5,114 nucleotides of DNA from positions 1 through 5,114 of the forward strand of contig JAEINM010000319.1 of NCBI GenBank assembly GCA_016342385.1. Reading direction: 5' to 3'. This DNA is from Spirochaetaceae bacterium. GTDB taxonomy: Bacteria > Spirochaetota > Spirochaetia > DSM-2461. The translations under genes and the position numbers were made by a program. Shown here one piece after another: positions 1 through 5,114 of this stretch. Every line of letters begins with the position of its first letter. The first letter of the stretch is position 1. The notes under the pieces were generated by a model that ran no database searches, had not been told where the DNA came from, and saw only the letters and a list, made by a program, of their open reading frames with translations.

Positions 1-288
1 CTGATCTTTGCGGCCAGGATAAAAAGTGAGGAACTGGCCAGTGGGCTGATGAATCTTCTCACTTTTCCTATGATCATTTTTTCCGGAGTGTTCTTTTCTC
101 TGGAGGGGACTCCCCAGATTATGAAGACCATTTCGAAGGTTTTTCCTCTGACTCACTTTATCGAAGGAGCCAGATCCATTATGATCGATGGGGCGGGATT
201 CATTGAGATTCTGCCGAATATTCTGGTTCTGGGGGGGATGACTATTGTTTTTCTGGTTATTTCATCAGCTCTGTTCCGCTGGGAGTAG
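1..288 (+). CDS. ABC-2 type transporter permease, C-terminal part (5' end outside window)
   Basis: The frame is open from base 1 to the TAG at 286-288, giving the last 95 residues of a membrane protein. It shows the typical end of an ABC-2 (PF01061-like) permease. There is a hydrophobic helix around residues 17-34 (MNLLTFPMIIFSGVFFS), then the family's re-entrant loop with a Pro and the motif FPLTHFIEGARSIM at residues 51-64. A final hydrophobic helix (about residues 72-92) ends in a short charged tail, FRWE. Proteins of this family form the membrane channel of exporters for drugs, polysaccharides or lipids and pair with a separate ATPase, which would probably lie upstream. The substrate cannot be told from this fragment. 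The Met at 49 is an internal residue, because homology-like sequence continues upstream of it to the window edge. The next gene begins 33 bases downstream on the same strand, so co-transcription is possible. Confidence 0.85.
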   Translation: MIFAARIKSEELASGLMNLLTFPMIIFSGVFFSLEGTPQIMKTISKVFPLTHFIEGARSIMIDGAGFIEILPNILVLGGMTIVFLVISSALFRWE

Positions 289-321
289 TCCCTCATTTTT
301 CAATAGAGAGAGGAAGAAAGA

Positions 322-654
322 ATGAATAAGACTGCCAAGTATCATGAATCGGAGAATCTGATAGCTCATATAAGTGACTTTCTCGATTTTATCGGTAATG
401 CCAGGTACAATGGGACGGCCAATGTTCTTATTCATTCAGGACATCTGACCGAAGACTTCTTTAACTTGAAAAGCGGAGTTGCCGGTGAATATCTACAAAA
501 ATTATCCAATTATGTCATGAGAGCCGCTATTATTCTAGATGAAACCCATCTGGAGCAACCCAGATTTCGGGAAATGGTATTTGAGGCCAACAGGTCTGGT
601 GACATAGCTTATTTTAAAGATAAAGAGACCGCTTTTAGCTGGTTGACCGGTTAA
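322..654 (+). CDS. DUF4180 domain protein, small, function unknown
   Basis: This is a complete 110-residue soluble protein with no signal peptide or membrane segment. The pattern FFNLKSGVAGEYLQKLSNY at residues 47-65, followed by a beta strand (MRAAIILD) and then FREMVFEANRSGDIAYF near residues 82-98, matches my recollection of the DUF4180 family: FF-L-G-AGE-LQK-NY, a strand, then E-N and a C-terminal strand. The usual length of that family is about 110-120 residues, so this copy looks full length. The ATG at 322 is supported by a purine-rich ribosome binding site, AGGAAG at 311-316, five bases upstream. It lies 33 bases after the ABC permease on the same strand and may be its operon partner. 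No biochemical role is established for the family to my knowledge, and none is assigned here. Family assignment is from memory of the conserved pattern. Confidence 0.8.
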   Translation: MNKTAKYHESENLIAHISDFLDFIGNARYNGTANVLIHSGHLTEDFFNLKSGVAGEYLQKLSNYVMRAAIILDETHLEQPRFREMVFEANRSGDIAYFKDKETAFSWLTG

Positions 655-657
655 TTC

Positions 658-676
658 TCCTCTTTAAGAAAGAGGA
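658..676 (+). terminator. Possible weak terminator hairpin after the DUF4180 gene
   Basis: A perfect 8-bp stem (TCCTCTTT / AAAGAGGA) with a 3-base AAG loop begins three bases after the DUF4180 stop codon. Its position suits transcription termination, but the stem is AT-rich and is followed by TTGATAC rather than a run of T, so it is not a convincing intrinsic terminator. It could instead be an mRNA 3'-end stabilising hairpin. Confidence 0.3.
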
Positions 677-727
677 TTGATACAACGATAGCCGCCGGAG
701 GGAAGAGAGAAAATCTGGAAGAGGTTA

Positions 728-743
728 AGAAAGTCTCCTTTCT
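728..743 (-). terminator. Weak hairpin downstream of the oxidoreductase gene
   Basis: On the minus strand AGAAAG-GAGA-CTTTCT forms a 6-bp stem with a 4-base loop, starting 12 bases after the oxidoreductase stop codon. Only two T residues follow it before TAACCTCTT. It could help end transcription from the minus strand, but there is no proper T tract. Together with the hairpin at 658-676 it is the only structure I see in the convergent gap 655-755. Confidence 0.2.
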
Positions 744-755
744 GCAGCATAGTCT

Positions 756-1760
756 CTATTCATTACAGAGAGAGATCTTTTTGCCTGTCTGTCCCGATTC
801 AATAATAGCCATGATTATTTTTACATCATTCACAGGCATCTGATGTGGAAGAGCCGGTGGCCGACCCTCTTCCAGGGAATCGAGAAATGCACTCCACTGA
901 AGATAAAAGCTGTTCTCCCGCTCAAAGGAATGCTTGTTTATCTTTCCTCCGGGAGTCATCTCAAGAATCAGATCGTCCTTTATTATAAGAGTTCCCTTAT
1001 CTCCATAAAGTTTCAGATTACTATCATCATTGACAGCTCTCCAGCCCAGATTGAGTGAGCTGATGACACCGTTGCAGTGCTTCATTAGAGAAAGGGCCGA
1101 ATCCATGGTTCCCAGATCCTTATCAATTGAGGCCGTGTGGGAAAAAACCGAATCTACCGGCCCGGCTATCATCTGGAGAGCATGAACAAAGTGAACACCT
1201 CCATCAAGAACATAACCTCCGGGATATTTGTTGTCGGCCCGCCACTGTGTTTTGTTGTATTTGTTATTTTTATCCATAAAGGAGAGGAGATTCCAGCTGG
1301 TGCTGTGCAGTTTTCCGATTATTCCCTCTTTTACAAGTTCTGCCGCTTTTCTAAAACGGGGTTCGAAATGGAAATTTTCCCCGGTCATATAGGTGACCCC
1401 ATATTCTGCAGAAAACCGGGATGTTTCTTCTGCTTCCTCATTATTCATTCCTGCCGGTTTTTCACAGAGCACCGATAAGCCCGCTTTACAGCAGGCTCTG
1501 CTGACCGGATGATTCATGGTTATGGGAAGAGCTATAAGGACTGCATCGAGACCTACTACTCTTCCGATCATCTTTTTCCAGTCCGTCCAGACTGCTTCTT
1601 CGGGCAGGCTGAGTTTTTCTGCTATATTCACAGCCTTCGGTTTTGTTCTGTTACAGACAGCTTTTATTTCGATCCTCTCAGACAGCCTCAATAGTGCCGG
1701 CAGATGGGCTTCTTCAGTAATAATTCCACAGCCGATAATGGCGATTTTTATTTTTGTCAT
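756..1760 (-). CDS. Gfo/Idh/MocA family NAD(P)-dependent oxidoreductase
   Basis: A complete 334-residue cytosolic protein of normal length for the family. The N-terminal Rossmann domain (about residues 1-120) opens with the dinucleotide-binding turn IAIIGCGIITEEAHLPAL (residues 6-23). It ends with the family's signature EKP at residues 100-102, whose Lys101 normally contacts cofactor and substrate. The C-terminal alpha/beta domain contains GGYVLDGGVHFVHAL (residues 181-195), with Asp186 and His190 in the usual catalytic positions. Family members oxidise or reduce the hydroxyl groups of sugars, inositols and related polyols using NAD(P). The substrate cannot be named from sequence alone. The ATG at 1758-1760 is the only good start, since no other ATG lies in frame just upstream; its ribosome binding site is weak. 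The gene diverges from the chemoreceptor and has no same-strand neighbour in the window, so it is probably monocistronic here. Confidence 0.93.
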   Translation of the reverse strand: MTKIKIAIIGCGIITEEAHLPALLRLSERIEIKAVCNRTKPKAVNIAEKLSLPEEAVWTDWKKMIGRVVGLDAVLIALPITMNHPVSRACCKAGLSVLCEKPAGMNNEEAEETSRFSAEYGVTYMTGENFHFEPRFRKAAELVKEGIIGKLHSTSWNLLSFMDKNNKYNKTQWRADNKYPGGYVLDGGVHFVHALQMIAGPVDSVFSHTASIDKDLGTMDSALSLMKHCNGVISSLNLGWRAVNDDSNLKLYGDKGTLIIKDDLILEMTPGGKINKHSFERENSFYLQWSAFLDSLEEGRPPALPHQMPVNDVKIIMAIIESGQTGKKISLCNE

Positions 1761-1778
1761 TATGTATCTTACAATGAC

Positions 1779-1784
1779 TTTATA
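1779..1784 (-). promoter_or_regulatory. Candidate -10 element for the oxidoreductase
   Basis: Read on the minus strand this is TATAAA, about 19 bases upstream of the oxidoreductase ATG. No strong -35 box is visible at 17 bases (TAGAAC is the best I see), so the promoter is only a candidate. It overlaps one arm of the inverted repeat at 1782-1801, which would suit repression by a bound regulator. Confidence 0.3.
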
Positions 1785-1801
1785 AGATTCAGAAGTCTTA
1801 T
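1782..1801. promoter_or_regulatory. Inverted repeat, possible operator between divergent genes
   Basis: ATAAGA at 1782-1787 and TCTTAT at 1796-1801 are exact inverted copies separated by 8 bases (20 bp overall, arm centres 14 bp apart). The repeat lies 21-41 bases upstream of the oxidoreductase start and overlaps its candidate -10 box. The geometry resembles a dimeric regulator site, but arms this short and AT-rich can arise by chance. Confidence 0.3.
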
Positions 1802-1831
1802 GTTCTACTCTCAGGAAAAATAGTACTCGAA

Positions 1832-1861
1832 TTTACTTTTCCCCATGTTTTATACGATACT
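1832..1861 (+). promoter_or_regulatory. Candidate promoter of the chemoreceptor gene
   Basis: TTTACT at 1832-1837 and GATACT at 1856-1861, 18 bases apart, each match the housekeeping -35 and -10 consensus at four of six positions. Transcription would begin near 1868, leaving a short leader that includes the ribosome binding site. The surrounding DNA (1848-1880) is very AT-rich, so other -10 choices exist. I see no convincing sigma-28 (flagellar) promoter. Confidence 0.3.
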
Positions 1862-1878
1862 TGATATATATATACGAT
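1851..1878. repeat. Direct repeat TATACGAT, 20-bp spacing
   Basis: TATACGAT occurs at 1851-1858 and again at 1871-1878, start to start 20 bases, roughly two helical turns. Between them lies an alternating TA tract (about 1864-1874). It sits over the candidate promoter and leader of the chemoreceptor and could be a regulator site or duplicated -10 elements. It may equally be chance in AT-rich DNA. Confidence 0.25.
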
Positions 1879-1880
1879 CT

Positions 1881-1884
1881 GGAG
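1881..1884 (+). promoter_or_regulatory. Ribosome binding site fixing the chemoreceptor start at 1891
   Basis: GGAG at 1881-1884 stands six bases before the ATG at 1891. The frame stays open upstream to a TTG at 1861, but that codon has no ribosome binding site and would place charged residues before the membrane helix. The ATG at 1891 is therefore preferred. Confidence 0.75.
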
Positions 1885-1890
1885 AATTTT

Positions 1891-3861
1891 ATGAGTATTA
1901 TTTCTATCATTTTTATATTCTTTTTTCTTGTCAGTACTGTTGTTTTTATTCTTTTTTTTGTCAGAGAAAAGTCTCTATTTATAAGAGTCCTGAATGATAT
2001 CTCTGATAGAAGTGCAGCGGAGAAATCCTATCCTGAAAGAATTGAAATCCTTCTTGATTCCTATAAAATGAGAAATCAGTTCAGGGAAAAATCTCTTGAA
2101 GAGGCTCAGATTAGCGCCAATGAGAGTGAAAGGGGATCCACCCGTTTATCCAGGAATATCCAGAAAGCACTGATATACAGTTCCGGAATAAGTGTGGAAG
2201 CGGAAAAAAATAAGAATGTGGCTACTTCTCTCTATGAGAATGTCAGTGAAGGATCTGCTGCTGTTGAAGAAATTATTGCTTCTATTAGAAGTCTTAAAGA
2301 TAAAGTGAATATCCAGAATGAAGCGGTGAATCACACGTCCGGTGCCGTAAGCGAAATAAACAGTTCTTTAAAAGATGTATCGGATCTTATAACCCATAGA
2401 AAAAAAGATACTGAAGAACTTGTCATTATAACAGGCAAGGGCAGCGATAAAGTGCAGGAGTCCGCAGAAGTAATGTCGGCTGTGCAGAATCAGGTGACAA
2501 ATGCTCTTTCTCTTATAACAGTTATTGACCAGATTGCGTCGCAGACGAATCTTCTCTCTATGAATGCCGCTATTGAAGCAGCCCATGCAGGGGATTCGGG
2601 AAAGGGTTTTGCCGTTGTTGCCGAAGAGATCAGAAAGTTGGCCGAATCCACAGCGGAGAATGCCCGGAATATATCGGTAACCCTTCGGGATCTGGTCGAA
2701 AATATCGAATCTGCTGGAGAATTGAGCCGGGAAAGTGAAAAGGCATTTACCAGTATCGCCAGTGGTGTCAAAAAGGTTTCAGATACATTCAGACAAATCG
2801 GTGAAAAAACAGAGACAATTTTCAATAATACTCAGGATGTAGTCTCTTCAACGGTTTCTCTAAAAGACATTTCCGCCGTAACGGCTCTCAGTATGAACGA
2901 GATGGAAATCGGTGCGGCAGAGATTGAAAAAATCCTCAATAACTCGAAAAATGTGTCTGAGGATCTGGATATGAGTATGAAAGAACTGAGTAGGAATTCT
3001 AAAGATATTAATCTAATTTCCACAAAGATTTCCAATTCATTTATTCAATCCAATAATGCATTCAGCACTATGATTGACAGTATCCTTTCCAATCAGGTCG
3101 GAACAGAAAAGACCAGTAGAAAAGTCAGAACAACCAGCGTTATTCTGGGTCATCTCAGCTGGGTGGCCACTGTGCGGGCCATACTGGACGGGGCGATTAA
3201 GCCGGAAGATGCCTCCCTTCTCGACCAGGACAAATGCGAACTGGGGAAATGGATTGAAAAATTGGGAGAAGAAGAGTTAAAAGACAGAACTAAACTGAAA
3301 AACCTTAAAGAGTATCATAGGGATATTCATAGTCAGATTCCTGTCATTTTAAAAGATCTGAGAGAGGGGAAACGTCAGGAAATGGAAACTCATTATCTGG
3401 GGATTCAGGATTTATCCGGTAGGATTGTTCAGATTCTTACTACCCTGGGGTATAATGACGGTCTGTCATGGGACGATTCCATCAGTGTCAAAATCGATCT
3501 ATTTGATACTCATCATAAAAAACTCATAGGGCTGATCAATCAATTATACCAGGCCATGGAGGAAGGTAATGGAACATCTGTCCTTCTGCCTATACTGGAA
3601 GAACTAATCGAGTATACAGCCTATCATTTTTCCGCCGAGGAAGAGGCTTTTGAAAAATATTCTTATCCCGGCAGAGAAAACCATATTAAAGAGCACAGCG
3701 CTTTTGTTGTCAAAGCAGAAGAACTCTATGGTGGAATAAAAGAGGGAAGTGCTGTATTGACAAATGAAGTGCTTGATTTTCTTCAGGACTGGGTGGTCAA
3801 TCACATTATGAAAGTTGACTTTAAATACTCTGATTTTTTATCGGATAAAAATATCAGCTGA
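1891..3861 (+). CDS. Membrane-anchored chemoreceptor (MCP) with C-terminal CZB and bacteriohemerythrin domains
   Basis: A 656-residue methyl-accepting chemotaxis protein, numbered from ATG 1891. One hydrophobic helix (about residues 3-24) is followed at once by charged cytoplasmic sequence. There is no periplasmic domain and no recognisable HAMP. A long helical region leads to the signalling hairpin tip around residues 211-250, with QTNLLSMNAAIEAAHAGD and GFAVVAEEIRKLA, where CheA/CheW should bind. A CZB zinc-binding domain follows, with His421 (HLSW), Cys449 (CELGKW), His476 and His480 (HRDIH) as the expected ligands. The end (about residues 528-650) is a bacteriohemerythrin with a complete di-iron set: His542, His579, Glu583, His598, His602, His638 and Asp643. 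Hemerythrin domains bind O2 at a di-iron centre, and CZB domains are linked to zinc or oxidant sensing. The receptor therefore probably reads intracellular oxygen, redox or metal state. No che genes are nearby. Confidence 0.93.
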   Translation: MSIISIIFIFFFLVSTVVFILFFVREKSLFIRVLNDISDRSAAEKSYPERIEILLDSYKMRNQFREKSLEEAQISANESERGSTRLSRNIQKALIYSSGISVEAEKNKNVATSLYENVSEGSAAVEEIIASIRSLKDKVNIQNEAVNHTSGAVSEINSSLKDVSDLITHRKKDTEELVIITGKGSDKVQESAEVMSAVQNQVTNALSLITVIDQIASQTNLLSMNAAIEAAHAGDSGKGFAVVAEEIRKLAESTAENARNISVTLRDLVENIESAGELSRESEKAFTSIASGVKKVSDTFRQIGEKTETIFNNTQDVVSSTVSLKDISAVTALSMNEMEIGAAEIEKILNNSKNVSEDLDMSMKELSRNSKDINLISTKISNSFIQSNNAFSTMIDSILSNQVGTEKTSRKVRTTSVILGHLSWVATVRAILDGAIKPEDASLLDQDKCELGKWIEKLGEEELKDRTKLKNLKEYHRDIHSQIPVILKDLREGKRQEMETHYLGIQDLSGRIVQILTTLGYNDGLSWDDSISVKIDLFDTHHKKLIGLINQLYQAMEEGNGTSVLLPILEELIEYTAYHFSAEEEAFEKYSYPGRENHIKEHSAFVVKAEELYGGIKEGSAVLTNEVLDFLQDWVVNHIMKVDFKYSDFLSDKNIS

Positions 3862-3881
3862 TTCTATTGTGAATATTTATT

Positions 3882-3914
3882 AAAAAACTGCCCATGGGGG
3901 ATCCCCACAGGCAG
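3882..3914 (-). terminator. Intrinsic terminator of the sugar-binding-protein gene
   Basis: On the minus strand a hairpin forms from CTGCC (3914-3910) and GGCAG (3892-3888), with a 2x2 internal mismatch. An inner TGGGG/CCCCA stem closes on a 3-base loop. It is followed directly by six T residues (3887-3882). It begins 24 bases past the stop codon of the minus-strand binding-protein gene. On the + strand it is followed by CTAG and a run of A, so it is one-directional and does not obviously serve the chemoreceptor gene. Confidence 0.85.
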
Positions 3915-3938
3915 CTAGAAAAAAAAGGAGAACTTTGC

Positions 3939-4241
3939 TTATTTAACCAGTTTCAGAGAAACTGGTATATATTTTTCAAGAGTTTCCCCAGCAAGCACTT
4001 TACTTACCGCTTCAACTCCCATTGAACCTATGAGAACTGGCTGCTGAGCGACTGTTGCTGCCATTTTCCCTTCAGCAACAGATTTTACAGCATCATCGTT
4101 GGCATCGAAACCAACAACAGATATCTCTCTTCCGGAACCTTCAATTGCTTTCAATGCTCCCAAGGCCATTTCGTCATTATGTGCAAATACCGCATCTATA
4201 TTACTCTGAGCCTGGAGAATATTTTCCATTACATTGAGACC
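3939..4241 (-). pseudogene. CUT2 (ribose-type) ABC transporter substrate-binding protein, 3' fragment
   Basis: About 100 C-terminal residues of a periplasmic sugar-binding protein of the RbsB type; intact members are roughly 300-320 residues. Similarity to RbsB runs from GLNVMENIL (GLNVM is also in E. coli RbsB) through AHNDEMALGAL, VVGFDA, AATVAQQP and VSLKLVK to the normal end. Counting from the internal Met at 4229, Asn18, Asp42 and Gln62 match the C-lobe ligand residues of E. coli RbsB (Asn190, Asp215, Gln235), so the surviving part is not decayed. Upstream, the frame meets TGA (4244-4242) exactly where similarity stops, and an oppositely oriented ATPase gene begins. The Met at 4229 is an internal residue with no ribosome binding site, so a separate 96-residue protein is unlikely. 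The signal peptide and N-lobe are missing. The exact sugar cannot be assigned. Confidence 0.85.
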
Positions 4242-4246
4242 TCAAT
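4233..4246. repeat. Perfect 6-bp inverted repeat with 2-bp centre on the head-to-head junction
   Basis: ATTGAG (4233-4238), AC (4239-4240), CTCAAT (4241-4246) form an exact palindrome around a 2-base centre. It spans the point where binding-protein sequence on - gives way to ATPase sequence on +. A 2-bp centre flanked by inverted arms resembles the core of serine-recombinase crossover sites. It is also what template switching at a short inverted repeat leaves behind. Nothing in the window encodes a recombinase. Confidence 0.6.
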
Positions 4247-4979
4247 TCCTCTACTGAAAGTACGAAACCTGATCTATAAAGGGAATCCTCATGGGAAATC
4301 CTTTACATTGAGAAAAGGGGAGATTCTGGGAATCGCCGGCCTTGTAGGATCCTGTAGAACAGAGACAATGAGAGCTCTTTTCGGAGCCGATATAAAAGAG
4401 GCGGGAAAGATTGTTCTCAATGATATTGAACTTGATATTAGAAGTCCCAGAGATGCCGTTCAGAATGGGATATGTTTACTGACGGAAGACAGGAAGGAAC
4501 AGGGATCGATTCTGGAAATGAACTGTCTGGAAAACACCACGATAACAAATTTAAAAGATGTCTCAAGATTCGGTTTTCTCAATAGGCAAATGGAGAAAGA
4601 AGCAACAGATAAACAGGTCGCTGAGATGAATATTAAAACACCTTCCATTTTTCATAAAACACTTCATCTCTCCGGTGGAAATCAGCAGAAGATTCTCATC
4701 GGGAAATGGTTGTATCGAAACTCGGAAGTTTTTATTTTCGATGAACCGACCAGAGGTATAGATGTCGGTGCAAAATATGAAATATACCTGTTACTCTGGA
4801 AACTGGCAGCTATGGGACGGGGTATCATCATGATCTCATCAGATCTTCCCGAGTTGATGGGGATCTGTCACAGAATAGCTGTATTTTCAGATGGTAAGAT
4901 TACCGGTGAAGTCGATCGGGAAGAATTTGATCCTGAGACTATACTCTCTCTTTCATATAAAGAATATTTGAAATCATAA
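4242..4979 (+). pseudogene. CUT2 (RbsA-type) sugar ABC transporter ATPase, C-terminal half only
   Basis: About 245 residues matching the second nucleotide-binding domain of RbsA/MglA-type ATPases; intact proteins are near 500 residues with two such domains. Seen in order: the domain-opening strand LLKVRNL, then SFTLRKGEILGIAGLVG (around 4302-4352). The naturally degenerate Walker A of this second domain follows, here GSCRTETM with no Lys. Then come the EDRKEQG segment, signature LSGGNQQK (from 4668), Walker B VFIFDEPTRGIDVGAK (Asp codon at 4740) and the switch region MISSDLPEL. The usual end, ILSLSYKEYLKS, precedes TAA at 4977-4979. The first domain, which carries the intact Walker A, is absent. 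The open frame continues left into antisense binding-protein sequence as far as an ATG at 4179, but there is no ribosome binding site and that stretch is not ATPase-like. It is followed 18 bases later by the presumed permease start. Confidence 0.88.
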
Positions 4980-4983
4980 TACA

Positions 4984-4990
4984 GTGGAGG
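4984..4990 (+). promoter_or_regulatory. Strong ribosome binding site for the downstream frame at 4998
   Basis: GTGGAGG lies seven bases before the ATG at 4998, in the 18-base gap after the ATPase stop codon. It marks a true translation start in normal operon spacing, even though the frame it serves is soon interrupted. Confidence 0.7.
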
Positions 4991-4997
4991 TTATATA

Positions 4998-5114
4998 ATG
5001 AGGGATAGTTTTAAATTTCGTTCAGTTGTAAATATATTACCTGAATCCGTATAAAACTTCAAAGATTTGATCAAAAAATTGAATTGGGGACTTCAGAAGA
5101 AAATAGCTGCTGTT
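4998..5114 (+). pseudogene. Probable 5' end of the CUT2 permease gene, interrupted by a stop codon (or a short leader ORF)
   Basis: The ATG at 4998 has a strong ribosome binding site and lies 18 bases after the ATPase gene, where RbsC-type permeases usually start. The frame codes for MRDSFKFRSVVNILPESV and then meets TAA at 5052-5054. The same frame is open again to the window edge (LIKKLNWGLQKKIAAV). That basic, amphipathic stretch looks like the cytoplasmic lead-in to a first membrane helix. The permease identity rests mainly on gene order, as too little sequence is present to recognise the family. Other readings are an 18-codon leader peptide, or a restart at the TTG codon 5067, which has no ribosome binding site. 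A sequencing or assembly error at the stop is also possible. Confidence 0.45.

Noticed and set aside
843..1785. Several plus-strand open frames antisense to the oxidoreductase
   Set aside because: They lie wholly or mostly inside a well-supported conserved gene, have no ribosome binding sites and code for low-complexity Cys/Phe/Ser-rich sequence typical of antisense frames.
1861..1890. TTG start that would lengthen the chemoreceptor by 10 residues
   Set aside because: It has no ribosome binding site, whereas the ATG at 1891 has GGAG six bases upstream and starts directly before the membrane helix.
1820..1890. Sigma-28 type flagellar promoter for the chemoreceptor
   Set aside because: No TAAA / GCCGATAA pair at suitable spacing is present; CGATA near 1855 matches only part of the -10 motif.
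2146..3804. Minus-strand open frames inside the chemoreceptor gene
   Set aside because: They are shadows of the helical coding sequence on the other strand, with no recognisable domains or start signals.
3882..3914. Hairpin as a bidirectional terminator also serving the chemoreceptor gene
   Set aside because: On the + strand the stem is followed by CTAG and a run of A, not T; only the minus-strand reading has a T tract.
4055..4237. Plus-strand open frame of 60 codons
   Set aside because: It is antisense to the conserved sugar-binding-protein fragment and resembles no protein I know.
4179..4241. ATG at 4179 as the start of a half-size ATPase
   Set aside because: The first 21 residues are antisense binding-protein sequence, there is no ribosome binding site, and ATPase similarity starts only at about 4242.
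1..5114. tRNA, rRNA, CRISPR array, riboswitch or complete insertion sequence
   Set aside because: No cloverleaf-like sequence, regular repeat-spacer pattern, transposase frame or terminal inverted repeats were seen, and intergenic gaps are too short for most structured leaders.

Overview
The window comes from a moderately AT-rich bacterial chromosome with Gram-negative-style signals: purine-rich Shine-Dalgarno sequences, short intergenic gaps and many AGA arginine codons. The gene content is an ABC-2 exporter permease, a sugar-type oxidoreductase, a chemoreceptor with metal-binding C-terminal domains and a CUT2 sugar importer. It fits a free-living motile anaerobe or microaerophile, and a spirochaete is a reasonable guess. 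That placement is inference; no marker gene in the window proves it.

Left part (1-755): the C-terminal end of an ABC-2 type permease runs in from the left edge on +. A small complete DUF4180 protein follows on the same strand. A convergent intergenic gap holds only weak hairpins. Middle (756-3861): a Gfo/Idh/MocA oxidoreductase on - and a chemoreceptor on + diverge from a 130-base promoter region containing small inverted and direct repeats. The chemoreceptor (656 residues) has one N-terminal membrane helix, no periplasmic domain and no HAMP. Its cytoplasmic signalling helix is followed by a zinc-binding CZB domain and then a bacteriohemerythrin domain with all its iron ligands. This suggests a sensor of oxygen, redox state or metal inside the cell.

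Right part (3862-5114): a ribose-type (CUT2) ABC importer operon is present in broken form. The last ~100 codons of the substrate-binding protein lie on -, still followed by a good intrinsic terminator. They abut, head to head at about 4241/4242, the second half of the RbsA-like ATPase on +. Next on + come a strong ribosome binding site and the start of what should be the permease, but that frame has a stop at codon 19. The layout is what an inversion with one end in the ATPase gene and the other in the binding-protein gene would give. A 6-bp inverted repeat with a 2-bp centre sits exactly on the join. It may be a real inversion (fixed or switchable), operon decay, or an assembly/amplification chimera. 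The window alone cannot decide, but it predicts what should lie just to the right.

The genes do not form one pathway. The clearest functional points are the cytoplasmic metal-binding chemoreceptor and the rearranged sugar importer.
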